Shown here piece by piece: positions 60,902 to 64,000 of a stretch of DNA of 64,000 nucleotides. Each line of letters begins with the position of its first letter. Within the stretch, counting starts at the first letter, position 1. This stretch comes from Bog-159 sp050008575. GTDB taxonomy: Bacteria; Acidobacteriota; Terriglobia; Bryobacterales; Bryobacteraceae. The DNA lies in the NCBI GenBank assembly GCA_050008575.1, contig JBEKMJ010000018.1:29863-93862 (forward strand), written 5' to 3'. Under the pieces are notes generated by a model. The model was not told where the DNA came from, searched no databases, and saw nothing but the letters and a program-made list of their open reading frames with translations. A program made the translations under genes and the position numbers.

Positions 60902-63610
60902 ATGTCGCCTCAAGAATCCGCCGATCGGGGCAATCCTGTCGATATTTCCGCGTTATCCGGCGATCCGCGCACCGAAATGCCGCCAGCGGCGATGTGGCAG
61001 GCGCAAGGGCCGATCGGCCCCTATCAATTGCTGCGTCGCATCGGCTCCGGCGGCATGGGTGAGGTGTGGCTGGCCGAGCAGACCCAGCCCGTGCGCCGCC
61101 TGGTCGCATTGAAGCTGATCAAGGCAGGCATGGACACCGGCGAAGTCGTGGCGCGCTTCCAGTCCGAGCGGCAAGCGCTGGCGCTGATGGACCACCCCGC
61201 CATCGCCAAAGTCTTCGACGCCGGTTCCACACCCCAAGGCCGGCCATTCTTCGTGATGGAGTACATCACCGGCATTCCTATCACGACTTATTGCGATCGC
61301 CACAAGACGACTGTGCGCCAGCGGCTGGAGTTATTCATTCAGGTCTGCGAGGGGGTACAGCATGCGCACCAGAAAGCCATCATCCATCGCGATTTGAAGC
61401 CCTCGAACATTCTGGTGAGCGAAGTGGACGGCAAGCCCGTGCCGCGCATCATCGACTTTGGCATAGCCAAGGCTATTTCGCAGTCTCTAACCGCCGAAAC
61501 CTTGTTCACGCAGACAGGCGCGGTCCTGGGTACGCCGGGCTACATGAGTCCCGAGCAGGCCGGCTCGTCGGGAACGGACATGGACACGCGCACCGATGTG
61601 TACTCACTGGGAGTGGTGCTGTACGAGTTGCTGGTCGGAGTGCGGCCGCTCGATTTTCACGGACTGGCATTCGACGAGATATTGCGGCGGCTAAGGGAGC
61701 AGGAAGCGCCTCGTCCCAGCACGAAGCTGCGCGCTCTGGGCGACCAGTCCGGCACGACGGCTCAGGATCGCGGTTCCGATGCTCCTACCCTGGCCCGGCA
61801 ACTGCGCGGCGATCTGGACGCCATCGCGCTGAAGGCTTTGGAAAAGGACCGGGCGCGCCGCTATAGTTCGCCGTCCGATCTGGCCGCGGACATTGGCCGG
61901 TACCTGCACAACGAAGCGGTCCTTGCGGTTCAGCCTTCGGCCGCATATCGCGCCCGCAAATTCGCGCGCCGCTACCGCGGACCTCTGGCTGCGATTAGCG
62001 CTTGCGCCGTCATACTCATGGTGGCAGCCGCCATCAGCATCCGGCAGAGCATTCGCGCTAACCGGGAAGCTGCCGTAGCCCAGGCGGTCAACGATTTCTT
62101 GCAGAACGATTTGCTGGCACAGGCCGGCCCCCGCGCCCAGTGGGGACGGGGCGGTCAGACCGATCCGGGCCTGAAGATGCGTACCGCGCTAGACAGGGCG
62201 GCCGATGGGGTCACCGGAAAGTTCGCGCGGCAACCGGAGGTGGAGGCTTCCATTCGGGACACTATCGGGCAGACGTACATCGACCTGGGGCTATGCCTGA
62301 AAGCACAAAAGCAAGTAGAGCGGGCCCTGGACTTGTACCGCCGCGCGCTGGGCGTGGAGAATCCGAAGACCCTCAGAGCCGGCAGTCTCCTGGCGGAAGC
62401 CGTCTATAACCAGGGCAGGTACGCAGAGGCCGAGGCGCTGATCGGCCCTGTTCTGAACGTCCAGCGCCGCGTGTTACGTCCCGAGCATCCCGACACGCTG
62501 CGTTCCATGTACGATCTGGCCATCATTCACCGCGAACAGGGCCAGTACCCGCAAGCCGCCGGGCTCCTCACACAGGTCCTTCAGGTTAGCCGGCGCGTCT
62601 TCGGGCGAGAGGATGCCCACACGCTCGATTGCATGGACAAACTGGCGGAAGTGTACTACCGGCAAGGCAAGTACGCGCAGGCCGAGGCGCTGGGCGGGCA
62701 GGTTTTGGAGATCCGGCGTCGCGTTTTGGCTCCGGAGCATCCCGACACGACGATTTCCATGAGCGACCTGGCTAATGTCTACGCCGCGCAGGGCAGATTC
62801 GTGCAGGCGGAGGAGGTCTACCGCCGCACGCTGGAGATCCGCCGTCGCGTCCTCGGTCCGGAGCATGGCCTTACACTGGGCGCCATGAATAATCTGGCAC
62901 TGGCCTACTCCCAGCAGGGCAGGTTCGCGGAGGCCGAAGCGCTCGACAGTCAGACCCTGGAGATTCGCCGCCGCGTCCTGGGTCCGGAGGTTTCCGACAC
63001 GATCTTGTCCATGGAGAACCTGGCCTGCGACTATGCCCACCAGAGCAAGTATGCGCAGGCCGAGGCGCTGTTCGCCCGGACCCTGGAGATCGCGCGGCGA
63101 GTATTGGGTCCGGAAAGCCGGCTTACTCTGCGCACGCTCTCGGAGGCGGCATTTACGTACCAGCGAGAGGGCAAATATGCCTTGGCGGAAACTTCGAGCG
63201 CAGAGGTCCTGGCGGCGTGGCGGCGCAAGTTGGGCACGGAAAGCGCGGTAACCGCGGATGCCGCGGCGGATCTGGCACTGGCGTGCCTGTCGCAGCGGAG
63301 GTTCATCGACAGTGAGGCTCTGGCGCGCGCGGCGGCGGAATTCGACGGTAAAAACCGGCCGGACGATTGGCAGCGATTCCGGGCCGAGAGCCTGCTGGGA
63401 GCCAGTCTGGCTGGACAAAAGAAATACGCTGAGGCAGAAAACCCGCTCCTCGAAGGGTATCGGGGGATGATTGCCCGGAAAGACCACATAGCCGTCCCGG
63501 ACCGGTATCATTTGGACCGCGCGCGCGAGTGGCTGGTCCGATTTTATCAGGCGTGGGGCAAGCCGGATAAAGCCGCCGAGTGGAGCGGGAAGCGAGATCT
63601 GAGAAGGTAA
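60902..63610 (+). CDS. Ser/Thr protein kinase with C-terminal TPR repeats
   Basis: 902 residues. Kinase domain (about 40-320): IGSGGMGEVWLAEQ, LVALKLIKAG lysine, HRDLKPSNILV, IIDFGIAKAIS and GTPGYMSPEQAG, all active residues intact. A membrane helix (about 368-388, GPLAAISACAVILMVAAAISI) follows, then about eight TPR units with the pattern EALFARTLEIARRVLGPESR and LGPEHPDTLRSMYDLA. The TPR part is likely outside the cytoplasm and may bind partner proteins. A common acidobacterial and planctomycete architecture. Confidence 0.92.
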   Translation: MSPQESADRGNPVDISALSGDPRTEMPPAAMWQAQGPIGPYQLLRRIGSGGMGEVWLAEQTQPVRRLVALKLIKAGMDTGEVVARFQSERQALALMDHPAIAKVFDAGSTPQGRPFFVMEYITGIPITTYCDRHKTTVRQRLELFIQVCEGVQHAHQKAIIHRDLKPSNILVSEVDGKPVPRIIDFGIAKAISQSLTAETLFTQTGAVLGTPGYMSPEQAGSSGTDMDTRTDVYSLGVVLYELLVGVRPLDFHGLAFDEILRRLREQEAPRPSTKLRALGDQSGTTAQDRGSDAPTLARQLRGDLDAIALKALEKDRARRYSSPSDLAADIGRYLHNEAVLAVQPSAAYRARKFARRYRGPLAAISACAVILMVAAAISIRQSIRANREAAVAQAVNDFLQNDLLAQAGPRAQWGRGGQTDPGLKMRTALDRAADGVTGKFARQPEVEASIRDTIGQTYIDLGLCLKAQKQVERALDLYRRALGVENPKTLRAGSLLAEAVYNQGRYAEAEALIGPVLNVQRRVLRPEHPDTLRSMYDLAIIHREQGQYPQAAGLLTQVLQVSRRVFGREDAHTLDCMDKLAEVYYRQGKYAQAEALGGQVLEIRRRVLAPEHPDTTISMSDLANVYAAQGRFVQAEEVYRRTLEIRRRVLGPEHGLTLGAMNNLALAYSQQGRFAEAEALDSQTLEIRRRVLGPEVSDTILSMENLACDYAHQSKYAQAEALFARTLEIARRVLGPESRLTLRTLSEAAFTYQREGKYALAETSSAEVLAAWRRKLGTESAVTADAAADLALACLSQRRFIDSEALARAAAEFDGKNRPDDWQRFRAESLLGASLAGQKKYAEAENPLLEGYRGMIARKDHIAVPDRYHLDRAREWLVRFYQAWGKPDKAAEWSGKRDLRR

Positions 63611-64000
63611 GCTTTCGCGCCAGCGCCCTGCGGATCTGGGTTGTCCACGTTCAGCACAAGCCCGGCACTTAAGCCATAGCGTCTCGGATACGGCGGCTTT
63701 TTCTTCCGCCCAAAAAGGCGCGCCGCTCGACAGCCTACCGCCGGGCCGCGCTCGTGGGGTTAATTAATGGCCTGCTTGCCGAAGCTCAAGGAAACGGGCG
63801 GGAGCGTGACCCTCACGGCGGTGTTCACCGGCGACTGGACAGAGTCCACGGCTGTCGAATATTCAGCGCTGTCGGCGAGGCCGCAGCCCAGGCATATGCG
63901 CACAGGCACGCCAGCGCAGCCGGCAACGACTCAATGCGATTTCACCTTTTTCATCCGGATTTTCCGTAGTGGGTCAATTTGGTTTTGGAGGGCGGCCAAT
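63611..64000. other. Window end, no confident gene
   Basis: On the minus strand near 63760-63870 the frame reads SPVNTAVRVTLPPVSLSFGK then a stop, like the first strand of a choice-of-anchor D repeat, but it is short and bounded by stops. On the plus strand a frame from 63766 stays open to the window edge without family features. The last bases GGAGGGCGGCCAAT look like the start of another repeat. Confidence 0.3.

Noticed and set aside
1..64000. tRNA, rRNA or CRISPR features
   Set aside because: No cloverleaf with a GTTCRA arm, no rRNA blocks and no regularly spaced repeat-spacer arrays were found; the dispersed palindromes lack constant spacers.

Overview
The window is GC-rich bacterial DNA, most likely from an acidobacterium of the Solibacter/Bryobacter type. 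This is inferred from gene content, not from a marker gene: VWFA-related acidobacterial proteins, an FG-GAP/ASPIC CRTAC1 protein, a fragment of an acidobacterial-type MacB/FtsX permease, HAF-repeat and YXWGXW proteins, G1 glutamic peptidases, a TIGR03790 protein, eukaryote-type Ser/Thr kinases, and many short palindromic repeats between genes. No rRNA, tRNA or CRISPR array was seen.

Layout. 0-2.5 kb: start of a VWFA-related gene (cut by the window edge), an FG-GAP protein and a decayed higA antitoxin lying antisense to its 3' end. 2.8-8.9 kb: a lysine/diaminopimelate operon (M20 deacylase, asd, lysC, dapB, an unknown membrane protein, dapA). 9-18 kb: a secreted propeller-like protein, a large membrane-anchored Ser/Thr kinase, an intact Xre-RES toxin-antitoxin pair with a visible promoter and operator, a TlpA/DsbD-alpha redox pair, an HExxH protein and a CehA/McbA metallohydrolase. 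18-19.5 kb: a DUF2971 protein and an MNT/HepT module whose HepT frame is broken. 19.7-25 kb: a cluster of small envelope and stress-type proteins around glucose-6-phosphate dehydrogenase. 25-30 kb (minus strand): DUF4419, a VWFA-related protein, an RluA-type pseudouridine synthase, undecaprenyl diphosphate synthase, and a regulator/membrane-protein pair.

30-33.3 kb: an enoyl-CoA hydratase, an orphan ketoacyl-ACP synthase III, a small cysteine-rich peptide gene behind a good sigma-54 promoter match, and HemQ. 33.4-46.6 kb: a very large GH2-like protein, a hybrid histidine kinase, a three-gene acyl-CoA dehydrogenase/SDR operon, and a TIGR03790 gene divergent from a GH3 beta-glucosidase. 46.8-56 kb: two tandem G1 peptidases, a membrane-anchored alpha/beta hydrolase with a cupin, a HAF-repeat protein, gene debris and many repeats. 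55.7-64 kb: a two-component pair (sensor with a CX4CH motif plus NtrC-type regulator), an IS3 remnant, a polytopic membrane protein and a TPR-bearing Ser/Thr kinase.

The most unusual signals are the sigma-54-linked cysteine-rich peptide (32186-32449), a mosaic family of palindromic repeats that reaches into coding regions (it supplies the N-terminus of DapB), several decaying toxin-antitoxin and mobile remnants, a GH2 protein lacking its expected acid/base glutamate, and divergent start codons about 10-25 bp apart at 44.5 kb.
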